Shown here in pieces: positions 47,839 through 61,138 of a DNA stretch of 64,000 nucleotides. The DNA is from Phlebopus portentosus (lineage: Eukaryota > Basidiomycota > Agaricomycetes > Boletales > Boletinellaceae). How positions within the stretch are numbered: position 1 is the first letter of the stretch; every line of letters begins with the position of its first letter. Both the position numbers and the translations under genes were made by a program. The stretch spans positions 3,100,001 through 3,164,000 of the forward strand of contig JAYXKI010000001.1 in the NCBI GenBank assembly GCA_037892935.1. The letters run 5' to 3'. The notes under the pieces were generated by a model, which saw nothing but the letters and a program-made list of their open reading frames with translations, did no database searches and was not told the origin of the DNA.

Positions 47839-48305
47839 CGTATTGCGACTACGTACACGCTTTCCCCGAGGCGTCACGGATGGACAGAATACCCTGCCAG
47901 CTTCGTTGTCGAACATCTCCGTCATTGACGTTCGAGACCAGACGAAATATCTTGGATGCAGTCTGATTTTTTACCTATCAATACGAGTGGACCGCTTAGA
48001 CGTTGTATACTGATACGCTCATTGTTACCGACATTGTCGGTCTAAACCACGAAAGAGAAGCGAACATTGACACGGACGGAGAATGTTTTCTATTTTGTCT
48101 TGGATATCAGTTTGGGCTTCTGGGACGGAATTACAGTTAATGGATATGTATTACTGATGATATTTTCATGTTTCGGTTGATGTTGTTTGTTTTACATAAA
48201 GAATCAATGCATTTCGGTATGGTTGACCACACAGCAGCATATCAGTACACAATTATCAAAGAGTCTGTCTTTCTTATGATCATCTGAATTCACATATTTT
48301 GAACT
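47839..48305. other. Convergent 3' region
   Basis: 467 bp between two stops. I see no gene or repeat. Confidence 0.4.
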
Positions 48306-49325
48306 TTAGAGACGCGTCTCGGTACCACCCCGATCGCGTTCAAATGCGTTTTTGAAGAAGGTCGTGAGCTGATTGTACGCATCCTCAAAATCTCTCTTGT
48401 TTTCCTCGTTCTTGAGGTCTGCACGAGCTGCTGCCCAGCCGTGATGCCTTAAATATGCTGTCAGATGCTATTGTCAAATAAACTGGCAGATATGCGTACA
48501 TGTTAGGATAATACTTGTAGGCAATCTTGTCCGCGAAGGACTTAGTCTTGAGCTTTTCAATCATTTTGTCGTATTCGTCTTTTGGCTCGTCTTCTGAGAT
48601 GAAGAGACCAAGTGGGACTTGGAGGTTGTCTGCATCAGCTGCAGAGAGCATACTAAGGATATAGATTGAAATGCATAAGAATTAGCCCATGATTAAGTTG
48701 GTAATAACACCTACGCGGGATGCAGAGAAGCAACAGCATCGAATACAGGGCTCTCCTTGGAGCCAGCAAGGATGGTAACCTTCCCACCCCAACACAGACC
48801 GTACGCGCCGACCTTCTGCGCTCCATCCTTTCTCAACTCCTCACCGACACGAATTAATCCCGCGACAGCCTTCTCGGGCTTTGCAGGGCCAGCAAAGAAT
48901 GCCTGCAATGCATCCTTATCTCCCTGGGACTTTGGAGGGTACCGGTCAACGGGGAACGGCTTATCGGGCTCGAATAAATCCGGCACGACGACCCTCGCGT
49001 TGAGCGTTTGCGCAAGTGCATCCGCGCCCTGCTGAGTCTGTGGGTAGAAGCCGAATATGTCGAAGACTGTCACGATTGCGAGCGAGCTTTTTGGTGGACC
49101 GGTGACGTATACGCGCTGGAAGCCTGCGAAGGGGGTATACGAGCCCTCGGGAGTGTAGTCATGCTTCACAGGCGGGATGGAGCAGCAGGCAGCGTTTGTG
49201 TTGACGACACGTTGCGTGCCTTGGGATGTTGTCGTGCTTGACATGGCGCGTGCTGGAGCCTGGGGATGAGCGGATGTGTGGGACTTGTTGATGGTGTGAA
49301 GGAGAGCACGGAGGCGGGTAAACAT
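48306..49325 (-). CDS. Dienelactone hydrolase family protein, 301 aa
   Basis: Three exons (48715-49325, 48500-48652, 48306-48447) give 301 aa from the ATG at 49325 or 274 aa from 49244. It is an alpha/beta hydrolase of the dienelactone hydrolase family: YVTGPPKSSLAIVTVFDIFG, the nucleophile elbow AYGLCWGGK with Cys, and the catalytic His in MHHGWAAAR. Family enzymes hydrolyse cyclic lactones or other esters and thioesters; the fungal substrate is unknown. The longer form begins MFTRLRALLHTINKS, basic and amphipathic without acids, which resembles a mitochondrial presequence. The shorter form (MSSTTTSQ) would be cytosolic, so dual targeting is possible. Confidence 0.88.
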
Positions 49326-49906
49326 AAGTGATAGTGATGGGTACGCGGATGGGACTGGTATTGGTATATGCATGCGATCGACAGACAAATCCAACCCCGT
49401 GCCGATCATCCTATCACTGTATCCGTATCCGTGCAGAAGCCGGCCCTCAACATGCGCTCTCTCTTCTCGTCGTCAAGAATAAGTTGATATTGATTCAGAA
49501 CCATCCTCGACCAGCACCTGGTAGACTACTATACCGGGCGCAACTCTCTGTCTATTCTCGTGGCTGCGGGTATTTGGCCGTTAGGAGAGAGTGAAACTTT
49601 TTGAAAGAGTCCAATTAAGCCGGAGCGTCTTCCAGGCTGTCCTGTCCTTTGCTGCAATGGAGGAGGCTTGACTTGGTGACTCGTACATACAATACATACA
49701 TTAATATAGTCTGTATTTACATTGGTCGAGTCTGTTTCCCGATACAAGACACTGCATTTCATGACCTATCGGAGTAGATGTGGGTATGATGACGCTCCGG
49801 AGACAGAGCATCATACTCGACGTCATCATCCCTGTCACCCTCTTCATACAAAACTACTTGTGATTTTCTATTTTGCGGTTAATTCTCCCTCCATTATATC
49901 CACACG
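49326..49906. other. Divergent promoter region
   Basis: 581 bp between divergent starts. I see no gene. Confidence 0.4.
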
Positions 49907-50373
49907 ATGCTACGTTCAACCTTGTCTACTACTTTACCTCGCCGTTCAGTCTGCGCTATAAGGTCTCTCCACGCTTCTCCGATAGCCTCCAAGACAGTAA
50001 CAGAAAAGGTCAAGGAGACAGCGCACAATGTTAGTCCAAGGCGTTCCCGGCCAAAGTTTGCCGTCCTATTGACTTCATTTGGCCCCAAGGTCAATTTGAA
50101 AGTAGGGCAAACCCTTGCAAAGGGCTTCGAAAAGGGTGAAGAAGTAACGGAGAAGACTCAGCAGGCAGCTGGCACAGCCAAGTCGAAAGCACAAGAAACA
50201 GCTGGCGCCGCAAAGTCTAAAGCAGACGAATCCAGTGAATTGGCGAAGCAGAAGACTAATCAGGTCAGTAATATCCAAGTTTTGGTATGATAGTGCTGTT
50301 TTTATTGTTGAATTAGGCGTCAACGGGGGCGACGGAAGCAAAAGAAGACTTCAAGAAGGAGATGCATAAGTAG
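49907..50373 (+). CDS. LEA-like mitochondrial protein, 117 aa
   Basis: Three exons (49907-50029, 50090-50263, 50317-50373) give 117 aa. The N-terminus MLRSTLSTTLPRRSVCAIRS is basic and hydroxylated with no acidic residues, a typical matrix presequence. The rest is Ala/Lys/Glu-rich with 11-mer-like repeats (QQAAGTAKSKA, QETAGAAKSKA, DESSELAKQKT), the pattern of group 3 late-embryogenesis-abundant proteins. Such proteins fold into amphipathic helices on drying and protect membranes and enzymes. No catalytic residues are expected. It is convergent with the dehydrogenase gene. Confidence 0.72.
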
Positions 50374-50517
50374 TCGAAGCTATAGCCCTTCTGCGGACTT
50401 CGCGTCTTTATGTACAAGTTTACTGCATCCATATGTATCAATATCTGCATTCCTCAGCAATTATGTCCGTGATGAACCGCTCGTCTCGACAGCAATCATT
50501 GAATATATCATCAAAAT

Positions 50518-51664
50518 TTATGGATAACGATACTTCTTTCTCGCAAACCACTCAATCAGACCCGGACATACAGTGTAATACAACATAGGCACAACGCGAT
50601 TGAATGCATGAATGAAGACATCGCGTTCTCCTCTGTCAACTGCAAGAATGCACCTCTGAGCTACGTCCTCGCGTTTCAATCCGTGTCTGCTAGGATCCGC
50701 TTCCCGCACCGGACCGGCGTCTACGGCAGAAGCTCGGAAGTTACCTTCGATGGTCGAGGGAAGGACAAAAGAGAAATGGATCAAAGGATGTTCGATGGCG
50801 AGAGATTGATAGAGAATGAGTGAGGCGGATTTGGTGGAGCCATATAGTGCGCGTGTTGGCGCGGGTGTGACGGCTGCAAGGGACGAAAGGAGAAGGACGG
50901 AAGGCGAAGGCGAAGTACGCTCTAGAAGTGGAATCTCCGTGGAAAATAGATGATTAGAAAGTAGTCCTAGGAACTTGAACTATGGATAACTCACGAACGA
51001 AAGTGCAGCTGTGAGTGGTCCGTAGAAATTCCCTTGGAGAGCTGCACCAGCGATTCGAACACCTTCTTGGACGCCTTCCAAGTTCGCGTCTGGTAATGGC
51101 TCGCTGTCTTTTCGCTCCAATCCAGTAGTTTCGATCAGAGGTCTAAGAGACGAGACGCCTGCAATGACAAGTAGCGTATCAAGGCGTCCCCATTCTTTAG
51201 AGTAAATACATCAGCGACCAGAATAATTCGACTGTCGCTCCAAATATGAGGGCTACAGAACGCTCACCATTTTCAATCCTCTCTCTTATCCGTAGCATAT
51301 CTTCCGCATCTGAGAAGTCTGCGACCTCAGAGATCACCTTCTCGCCTTTCCTCGCCGATTGATATACGGATACACATTCTTCCCTCGCGTGCTCTACATC
51401 GTTATTCCTAGCAACCAGAAACACGTATGCTCCTCTTCTTGCATACTGTAATGCGATCTCTCTCCCTACTCCTGAGCTTGCACCGAGGATAAGAACGCGT
51501 TCTTCGGCTTGTGGGATCTTCTTTTGCCTTCGTGTTTGGCTACTGGATCGCCGATGGAGGAAGAAGAGGAGGGAAAGGAGAGGGAGGGATGCGAAGAAGT
51601 ATTGTCGGTGGTTATGTGCGAGATCTGAGAGAGTAGGAAGGTAGAAAGAGGAACTCAGATTCAT
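50518..51664 (-). CDS. Short-chain dehydrogenase/reductase, membrane-anchored, 337 aa
   Basis: Three exons (51268-51664, 50995-51194, 50518-50934) give 337 aa. Residues about 20-38 are a hydrophobic anchor (YFFASLPLLSLLFFLHRR). The NAD(P)-binding motif is LILGASSGVGRE, followed by LVIAGVS (the NAG position). The active site is SSLAAVTPAPTRALYGSTKSA, with Ser and the Tyr-x-x-x-Lys pair. The C-terminus is hydrophobic with a basic end (ARKKYRYP). The arrangement resembles ER-anchored 11-beta-hydroxysteroid-dehydrogenase-like or ketosphinganine-reductase-like enzymes; the substrate is not evident. It is divergent from dhc1, with 671 bp between. Confidence 0.87.
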
Positions 51665-52335
51665 CTCTTCGAGAGAGGAGAGTGCTCAAGTTCAAGAAAG
51701 AATAAACACTGGATCGACGTCGATGATCAGCACTAATACCTTACCTGAATTTGGAAATGAAGAAGTGCATACGCACTGGAACTAAAAAAATCCGCGGTCA
51801 TAATCGGTTTATGAACACAGAAAGGAGAACCAGAGCGACCACTATCGAATGTATCCATTGAATTGCAAACATTGATACAAATGGACGTCTTGCTTCAATT
51901 TACACAAAAAAACTCATTTCCGAACCGTGAAAATGTTACCCAAAATGGAAAAAGAGCCAATCGGATGAGAGCTTACTCGTGCCGATCAAAATTTCTAAGG
52001 GCTCGGAATGACGGTGAATCATGAGGGTCTGGACGCTTAGTCATGGCTGCCTTTTACGGGCAGTTACCGACGCGTATTGCACGTAACGCACGCAAAGGGT
52101 CGCTCGACATTCACTCGACGCTGTAGACGGTGATAGTGACTATACCCAGGACAGCGACTTCAAATCGCTGTATACAGCTACGTCTTCTCGTCGTTTGCAC
52201 AATACGCAGGCGAAGTGGGCGTACTTTTGACGCACGGAGGCTCTTTCATAAATTTCTTTAACGACCAAGTAAAGCACACGTCAATAGTTCCTGTTACGCG
52301 CTCCTCAAGCCTCAGTATCACGATTCTCACGCGAC
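51665..52335. other. Divergent promoter region of the dehydrogenase and dhc1
   Basis: 671 bp. If the inversion model is right, this is the original promoter of the full dynein heavy chain gene. A 7-bp-stem hairpin lies at 52151-52171. I see no gene. Confidence 0.4.
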
Positions 52336-55300
52336 ATGGCCTCGCTGGAAGCACCAAACGTGCCATTGACTCCGCCGACAAATGGTACACTTGGGTCGGC
52401 GGATGTGTTAGTCGATGGCGCGTCGCCCGCGCCTGCAGCCTCGACATTCGACCCCTCGCTCATGCGGTCGTATCTCCTCGCGCTTCTTCCTCCAATATTT
52501 GGTGCATCACGAAACGAGGTAGATGAGCAAGTGTTCGACGCCGATTTTGATGAGCGCGTTGTGCGTTTTGCTGGCGAAGGAGGTGGGCCTTTGTATGTCG
52601 TGAAGAGGAAAGAGGAGGTGGAAGGTACGTGTACATGCTCGCCGATTTGCCTGTAACTCCTAGTTTGGATCCATGCTGATGCCGGATGTGCCTTTAGATG
52701 ATGCGCCGCCTCCATATACATACCACGTAACTTCATCCTTAACCTACTCTCCGGCACACGTTATGACCATCGCACTCATCAAACGAAGTGCAACGCTCGA
52801 TCCCCTTTTACCGCTCGCACAACAGCTACACGTAATAAACTTGTTTGGTGGGGACGAGACGCCGTATGAGAGTTTACATTCTTTGGTTAGCGGCGCGGTG
52901 AAGCCTTGGTTCGAGGCGTTTGTTGGTGCGCGAGGAGGTGGGAAAGATGGAGATAGCAAAATGGGTACGCAGCAATACGTACCTACATACTGGGGTTACT
53001 ACTGATTTTTTACAATGAAGGGATACCAATAACGAAGAAAAAATTCGCTGAACTCGAGCTTTCGCTACTCCACCTCCAGCAAAACGTCGAGATACCCGAA
53101 ACTCATCTGATCATCCACCCCATCATCCAGCGAGCAGTAGAACAGGCGCATGCGCAGAACATCCGTCCAAACATCTCTCTTATCCCATCTAAGACTCTCA
53201 ACGACTCTACGTTCCTCAACACCCTACAAGCGCATGTAAACACGTGGATTAAGTCCATACTGGCTGTCACGAAGCTCTCGAGAGATGTATCATCAGGTAC
53301 TGCGTCCCAGGAGATTAACTTCTGGTTGAGCATGGAGCGTGCGCTGGAAGGCATCGAAGCCCAACTCAGGAGCGATGAAGTGAATATGGTGATGGATTGC
53401 TTAAGAAATGCTAAACGATTCCATGCGACAGTCAGCTTCATCGCAGATACGGGTTTGAAAGATGCCACGGATATTGGTACGTTTGAAACTCTTGTTTCCA
53501 AAGCGTCAAACTAATCACCGTTCCAAAAGTGCATAAATACAATCAGCTCATGAAAGATTTCCCACTGAACGAGCTGCTCTCCGCTCCTGATCTTGACAAA
53601 ATCCAAGAAGCTGTAGTGCTCATTTTTGGGCACATTAACCGCAAGCTCAAACTTTCTCCCTATCCCGTTCGCCGTGCTCTTCCTCTCGTGGAAGCTATTT
53701 CGCGCGACTTCAACGACCAACTCCTTCGAGTGCTTACCTCACATCGTCTCGCATACCAACCCTATGACACATTCGATCGATTATTATCACAGACCATGAC
53801 AATCTTTCGCACATGGGACGATGAAATCAAAGATTTCACGAACGTCGCTCGTGAGGTGACCCGAAAACGTTCTGAGCGGTTCATCCCTATCAAGATCCAA
53901 CCCGCGCATGCCAAGCTACAAGAACGAGTTCGGTATCTTCGTGAATGGCGAAAGCAGCATGAGCAGCTCGCCGTGATGACAGGCCCGACGAAAGGTCTCG
54001 GAGCTATTGGGAAAGACGTTGGTGGCATGGACATGGAGGAAGAAGTGAGGGAAGCTTACGAAATCATCAAGAATATCGACATACTTGACGTCTCAACCGG
54101 TATGCAATCTAAGTGTTTGGCATGAATATTGCCTTATTATTCATTTCAGAGGGAGCGGAAATATGGGTTACTGCCGAGAACGCATACAACGAGCGAGTAG
54201 CGCGGGTGGAGAACCAGATCATCTCTAGATTACGTGACCGTCTTGGTACGGCAAGGAATGCCAACGAGATGTTCAGGGTGTTTTCCAAGTTCAATGCACT
54301 CTTCGTTCGCCCGAAGGTAACTACTGATTCTTGATATAAGTTGGACAAAACTGATTTTCAAACGGTTCAGATCCGTGGAGCAATCCAAGAGTACCAGACA
54401 CAACTCATTGATTCAGTGAAGGAAGATATCAAGCGACTTCATGACAAGGTACGGGACTCGAAGTCTACCGTAATAAAATTTATTCACTCAAGTCTTTGCA
54501 GTTCAAAACCCAATATCGATTCTCCGAAGCCTACCATATGTCTCAAATGCGTGACCTTCCTCCCATAGCAGGAGCAATTATTTGGGCGCGTCAAATTGAG
54601 CGTCAATTATTAACCTACATGAAACGCGTTGAAGATGTTTTCGGGAAGGGCTGGGAACTGTATGCTGAGGGCCAAAAGCTCCAGTCAGAAAGTTCAGCTT
54701 TCCGAAAGAAGCTGGACACTCGACCTGTGTACGATGCGTGGCTGCACGACATCAATCGTCGGGACATGGGCGTCAATGGTCGTCTCTTCGAAATTGTCCG
54801 GTTACGCGGTGGAGGCTATCAACTTGCTGTGAACTTTGATCCACAAATAATAACGCTCTTCAAAGAGGTCCGAAATCTTCTGTGGTTGAATTTCCAGGTC
54901 CCACATGCCATCACGAATATGGCAAAGGACGCGAAACGCGTCTATCCACATGCTGTCAGCTTAATGGAGACCGTGCGAACATACGGCCAGACTCTTGACC
55001 TCGTGGAGAAGAATAGAGGAATCGAGTGGTTAGTTGCCGAGTATCGTAATGACGCGCAGCATATGATCACGCGGGGGATGAATATTCGCTGGGATTACTT
55101 TGTGAATCAGTATGATACTGCACGATATGTTCCGTCAGCAGATGGCCGGGATAATAGGCACGTTCAGTTTGTTCGGGAGTTCGCCAGTGTTATTTCTGTC
55201 TTACAAGTCTGTCCCATCTCATCCGCTTAAAACTCCATCTCTGATTGTCCTTGATTATAGGACAAAACGAACAATCTGATCGACTTGTACAAAGACATTC

Positions 55301-56365
55301 TGCGAGCCGTGGAAGACTTGTCGACTTGTCCATATAGGCACGAATCGTTTGCTGAGTTACTTGGACGCATTCAAGCGGCGGTAAGGACTTGATATGCTTC
55401 ATTGTTGCTTATTGCTAATTTTGTTCTCTGAAGATCGATCGATTAAACTTGGAAGGTTACGCGAATCTCGAACACTGGGTAGCCGAGCTCGACAAACGCA
55501 TCGAGGAAATTCTTCAGGTTCGATTAACAGCGACCATCCAACGATGGTGCAGCGAGTTTGATAGGACAGACGACGACACTCGAACAACTGTGTTGCGTGA
55601 CGTTACAAACAAACAACGAGGGGACAAGAGACTAAAAGACGACAAGCACCAGGATGGGCATCTTGTCATCAAGCCTATTGTCCATGAGATCCGCATACAG
55701 AACCAAGTTATCTTCCTTGATCCGCCTATTGAATATGCCCGCCAGACATGGATAAAGCAGCTGCATGAGTGGCTTGCAGTAGTCTGCAGGCAACAAAGGA
55801 TACAGAGTTCGCGGTACGAGATTGGCTTGCAGATGCAGGTTGGTGTTGTCTCGGAGACGACATACACTTCCTTGGTAAGTGGACTGTAACGCAGGTGATG
55901 GGATTTATATACTAACAGGCTGCTTTTTAGCTAACGCGGTTTGCTGACAACACGCTCGAGCGACCCTTTGCTCTCATAGAGAGCAAGGTGCAGCAACTAA
56001 AGGACTACGTGGCAAAATGGCTGCAATTCCAATCTCTATGGGACCTAGAAGCCGAATACGTATTTAACCGACTAGGCGACTCGCTTGCTCATTGGCAGCA
56101 ACTGCTTACGGAGATCAAGAAGGCGCGCTCGACGTTCGATACGTCGGAAACGCAGAAGTCGTTCGGCGCCTGCGTCATCGACTACGAACAGGTGCAGGCT
56201 CGGGTGAATGCTAAATACGACGCCTGGCAGCGAGACATACTCAGTCGCTTCGGCGTGAAGCTCGGTAACGCTATGAAAGAGATGCATGCGCAGATCCTCA
56301 AAGCGCGTAACGAGCTCGAGCAACATTCAATCGATGGTCTCACAGGAGCATCACGAAGATTCTGA
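52336..56365 (+). CDS. dhc1: Cytoplasmic dynein heavy chain, tail half (dhc1), 1175 aa
   Basis: Ten exons (52336-52624, 52698-52964, 53021-53476, 53530-54099, 54150-54316, 54371-54448, 54502-55206, 55261-55380, 55434-55874, 55931-56365) keep phase and give 1175 aa. It corresponds to the N-terminal tail (DHC_N1), which dimerises the heavy chain and binds intermediate and light intermediate chains. Landmarks are [58 protein letters not shown] and [18 protein letters not shown]. There is no AAA module. The last residues, [19 protein letters not shown], stop where the family continues into the segment found at the start of dhc2 ([16 protein letters not shown]). dhc1 and dhc2 must pair to make one functional heavy chain. 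Confidence 0.93.
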
Positions 56366-56847
56366 TTTGCGTCCGAGTCGTCGTTGTCCTTTCAGTTTGG
56401 GCTGTTCTAGTACAATACATGCCCTATAGTCACGTGCTTTATCATCTACTCTGGCTATTGTTGTTACACTTTCTTTTTTTTTTTTTCATTCCTCCATCTG
56501 GTTATTGATGATGCATATGTCACTCCTTCCTCTCGACACTGTCTATACACACTCCTTTCTCTTTGTTGTCACGGCGCAATTCTGTTTCATAATCATATAT
56601 GTATTTGTTTTTGGCTCTGGCTTCGGATACCACATCTCCACCCGGTAATGATGTCTATCGGATAGAAATTACTCTTCTCCGTTTTCTATATCTTCGGATA
56701 CTATATGTTTCATGCTATGCGTACATGCTCAGATGTCCGTGCATTGATTACAAGAAAAATAAGCAAGCCAAGGAAAGAAGTATCACTTTTGAGACATTAG
56801 AAAGCATCTGAGTTGAACAGACGCGGAGAAATGTATGCATAAATAAA
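56366..56847. other. Convergent spacer; inferred right inversion breakpoint
   Basis: 482 bp between the dhc1 stop and the MET2 stop. It contains a long T-run near 56470-56487. I see no remnant of dhc2 sequence in it. Confidence 0.45.
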
Positions 56848-58305
56848 CTACCAGCGTGTGATATCTGCCTCCGCCTCGCCAAATACACTAGTCTTCTTTA
56901 CTTCGAAGTCTTCCACAGGAGCCTCATCCATCCCCGTGCCGTAGTACGAAGGGAACTCTCTTTTCAAGTATCGAAGTATGTGAGTATTGATCTGCTGAAA
57001 CTCCAGAAGGAAGCCATCGTGACCATCGGGAGAGTCAATTATGACGAGCTCAGCGTCAGGTACGTGTTCTGCGATCTCCTTTTGTTCGGAGACCATGAAC
57101 AATCCGTCCGTTTGTATGCCAATGACTAGGGCGCGAGGAGGAAGAGTTGATAAGACATGTGCAAGAGCGCGAGACTCGTCTTCGGGAGATTGGATATCGT
57201 ATCGACCTCGCGAAATGTCGTGAGTATCCATCTTGCGAGTGATGTGGATATAACAGTTCGCGTCAAACCGCGAGGTGAATTTATCACCCTGGTAGCGCAA
57301 GTATGATTGCGCAGAGAAGATCGAAGGTGTGGAGAAAGGGGCATTGACGATCGCTCCCGGTGAAGTGGGTCTTGAATCCTGAGCGCCGCGCGCCGGACGA
57401 GACTTCGCATACCTGTGCCCGTCATTATGTGCTGCAACGTGTAATCCTACAGGTGACTGGGGCGGAGTCATGATTTCGCCGTTCTTCGAGGTTTTCTGCG
57501 GCTTGCGTCCAAAGCGCGACTCAAAGCTATCTCGCGAGCGATAGGTGAGTAGAGCAGCCATACGCGCTGCAGCAAGACCTGAATGTGGCTCCCGGCCAGG
57601 AGTGTAGTATCCGTCGTCGTATGCTGGGTCGCTATAGATGCTCTGCCGTTGAGCTTCGCCCCAGCTGATGCACCACGCAGAGTGTCTTGCGGAGGTTGCG
57701 ATGGGGATTATGCGCCGCACGAATCCTGGCGTTGTGCAGAGTGGCCACTCGAGTACGGTCATGCCTCCCATAGACCCACCAATTACTACAGCAACAGAAC
57801 GAATGCCTAGGTGATCAAGGACGAGTTTGTGTAACCTTGCGAGTCATGGGTCAGAGTCACTATGAAGATAAACGCGAGCGGACTCACAGAACATCGTCTC
57901 GGATAGTCGTAGCAGGGAACTCTGGACCATACGGCTCACCAGTGTCGGGATTGGTAGTTACCGACGATGCGGAGCCGTATGGAGAACCCATGGTATTAGC
58001 ACAGAAGATGAAATATCTCCTCGGGTCGAACGCCTTGCCAGGACCCATCAAAGGTCCCCACCTACCCATACAATTTCAGCTTTCTTCCTCTAATCAACGG
58101 AGTTTACAAACACATACCAATCTTCAACATCCGAGCTACCCGTAAATGCATGGCAAATGACCATAACATTATCCCTCTCTGCATTTAGCTTACCCCACGT
58201 CTTGTACGCAACGGGTACTTCACGCAGAACGACGCCTGACTCGAGCATAAAGGAAGGAACAAAGAAATATTGTTGGTTAATCAGCTTAGCATAGCGGCTG
58301 GTCAT
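56848..58305 (-). CDS. MET2: Homoserine O-acetyltransferase, 449 aa
   Basis: Three exons (58118-58305, 57888-58061, 56848-57835) give 449 aa. It is an alpha/beta hydrolase-fold acyltransferase that acetylates homoserine for methionine synthesis. Motifs are VAYKTWGKLNAERDN, VICHAFTGSSDVEDWWGP, FCANTMGSPYGSASS, the nucleophile elbow GGSMGGMTVLEW, ATSARHSAWCISWGE, VIGIQTDGLF, and DSPDGHDGFLLE with the catalytic Asp/His. A fungal-type insertion of about 60 disordered residues (GEIMTPPQSPVG...) follows RKPQKTSKN. Start 58305 gives the family N-terminus. It shares its substrate with THR1 at 27362. Confidence 0.93.
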
Positions 58306-58858
58306 TATGGGAGAAGGAGGAAAGAAAAGCAGGGTCTATCGGAAGTCAAGTAGCCTTTTATACATATAGGTAGATGCGTATCTATAGAAGGAGAATGTAA
58401 AAGAGAGGCAAGTTGTGTTTTGTGTGTGTCGATCCATGGTCTTGCGCCGATCTCAGACTTTTGTCTTCCGCGGATCACCTTTACCTGAAAAAAATAAAAC
58501 AAACAAAACAAATATTATCATTATATCAGACATCCTGAGCCCAAACGACATCCCTCATATTTAACAGACGTTTGTGTCTGTCATCAGTTGTGGATCTGAA
58601 TCCAATCCCGTGCAATCGATGACGTGCTGCAGGAAAAAGATTGCCTCATTCAATTCAATTCAATTCAATTCAATTCAATAATTCCAGTCTAGCAAAGTAT
58701 AAGGATTAGAAAGTACAAAACCCACGTGTATAAAGGCACGCCACGATGATCTTGGAATATGGGAAAATAAAATGCTATGTAATAAGTAACGCAAAGCAAC
58801 GAGGACTATGGATGGGCATGACGCCGATACTGAATGTAGAAAGAGCAAGAAATCGCAG
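58306..58858. other. Intergenic region between MET2 and VPS4
   Basis: 553 bp between two minus-strand genes. Apart from the pentanucleotide repeat at 58647-58680 I see nothing. Confidence 0.4.
58647..58680. repeat. (CAATT)n microsatellite
   Basis: Five perfect CAATT units at 58651-58675 are flanked by one imperfect unit on each side. Such pentanucleotide tracts are slippage-prone. Confidence 0.95.
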
Positions 58859-60651
<1,793 letters not shown>

Positions 60652-61138
60652 CACGAGAGGCTTTGAGGCGATGTCGAAGCAAAAGCGGAGAGATCTGGTG
60701 AGCACTCTGTATCTTCACGCCGGACGCTTTGCAGAACTTTCCCACGCATCATTAGTAACTTTAAATCCTAATTCATGTATATTGTCTATTTTCTTAGGCC
60801 ATCAACTTTAGTAAAGTGCAAATGTATATAAAATAATGACAGTAACAAAAGTACATTGAGGCTCTTGAAAATTATTTTGACACTCTCATAACATCTCTGG
60901 ATGGAAAGCAAAGTACTGCATGAAAAGCTGCACATCAATGGCTGGCACTTACACAAGATATCACCTGGTGAGTGCATGACCAAATGATCATACGCGAATT
61001 CGAGCCAATAGGCTCCCAAAGCCCCCATAAGGTGGCAAGAATGGTCGACAAAATACTTGGAACATGGAACTAAAGCGGAGGGGGAAAATCGTGATGTCGA
61101 GACATGTCCCGAACGTCGTGACCGATGTGAGTGCCGTA
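60652..61138. other. Intergenic region
   Basis: 487 bp between two tandem minus-strand genes, AT-rich near 60820-60890. I see no gene. Confidence 0.4.

Noticed and set aside
52151..52171. Hairpin with a 7-bp stem and loop CTTCAAA that looks like a tRNA anticodon arm with anticodon TCA
   Set aside because: No D-arm, T-loop or acceptor stem can be formed around it, so it is not a tRNA gene.
52336..56365. Trans-splicing of dhc1 and dhc2 into one mRNA
   Set aside because: dhc1 ends with its own stop in the same exon as the family sequence, no donor is visible at the end, and two-polypeptide heavy chains are known in basidiomycetes, so separate proteins are the simpler reading.
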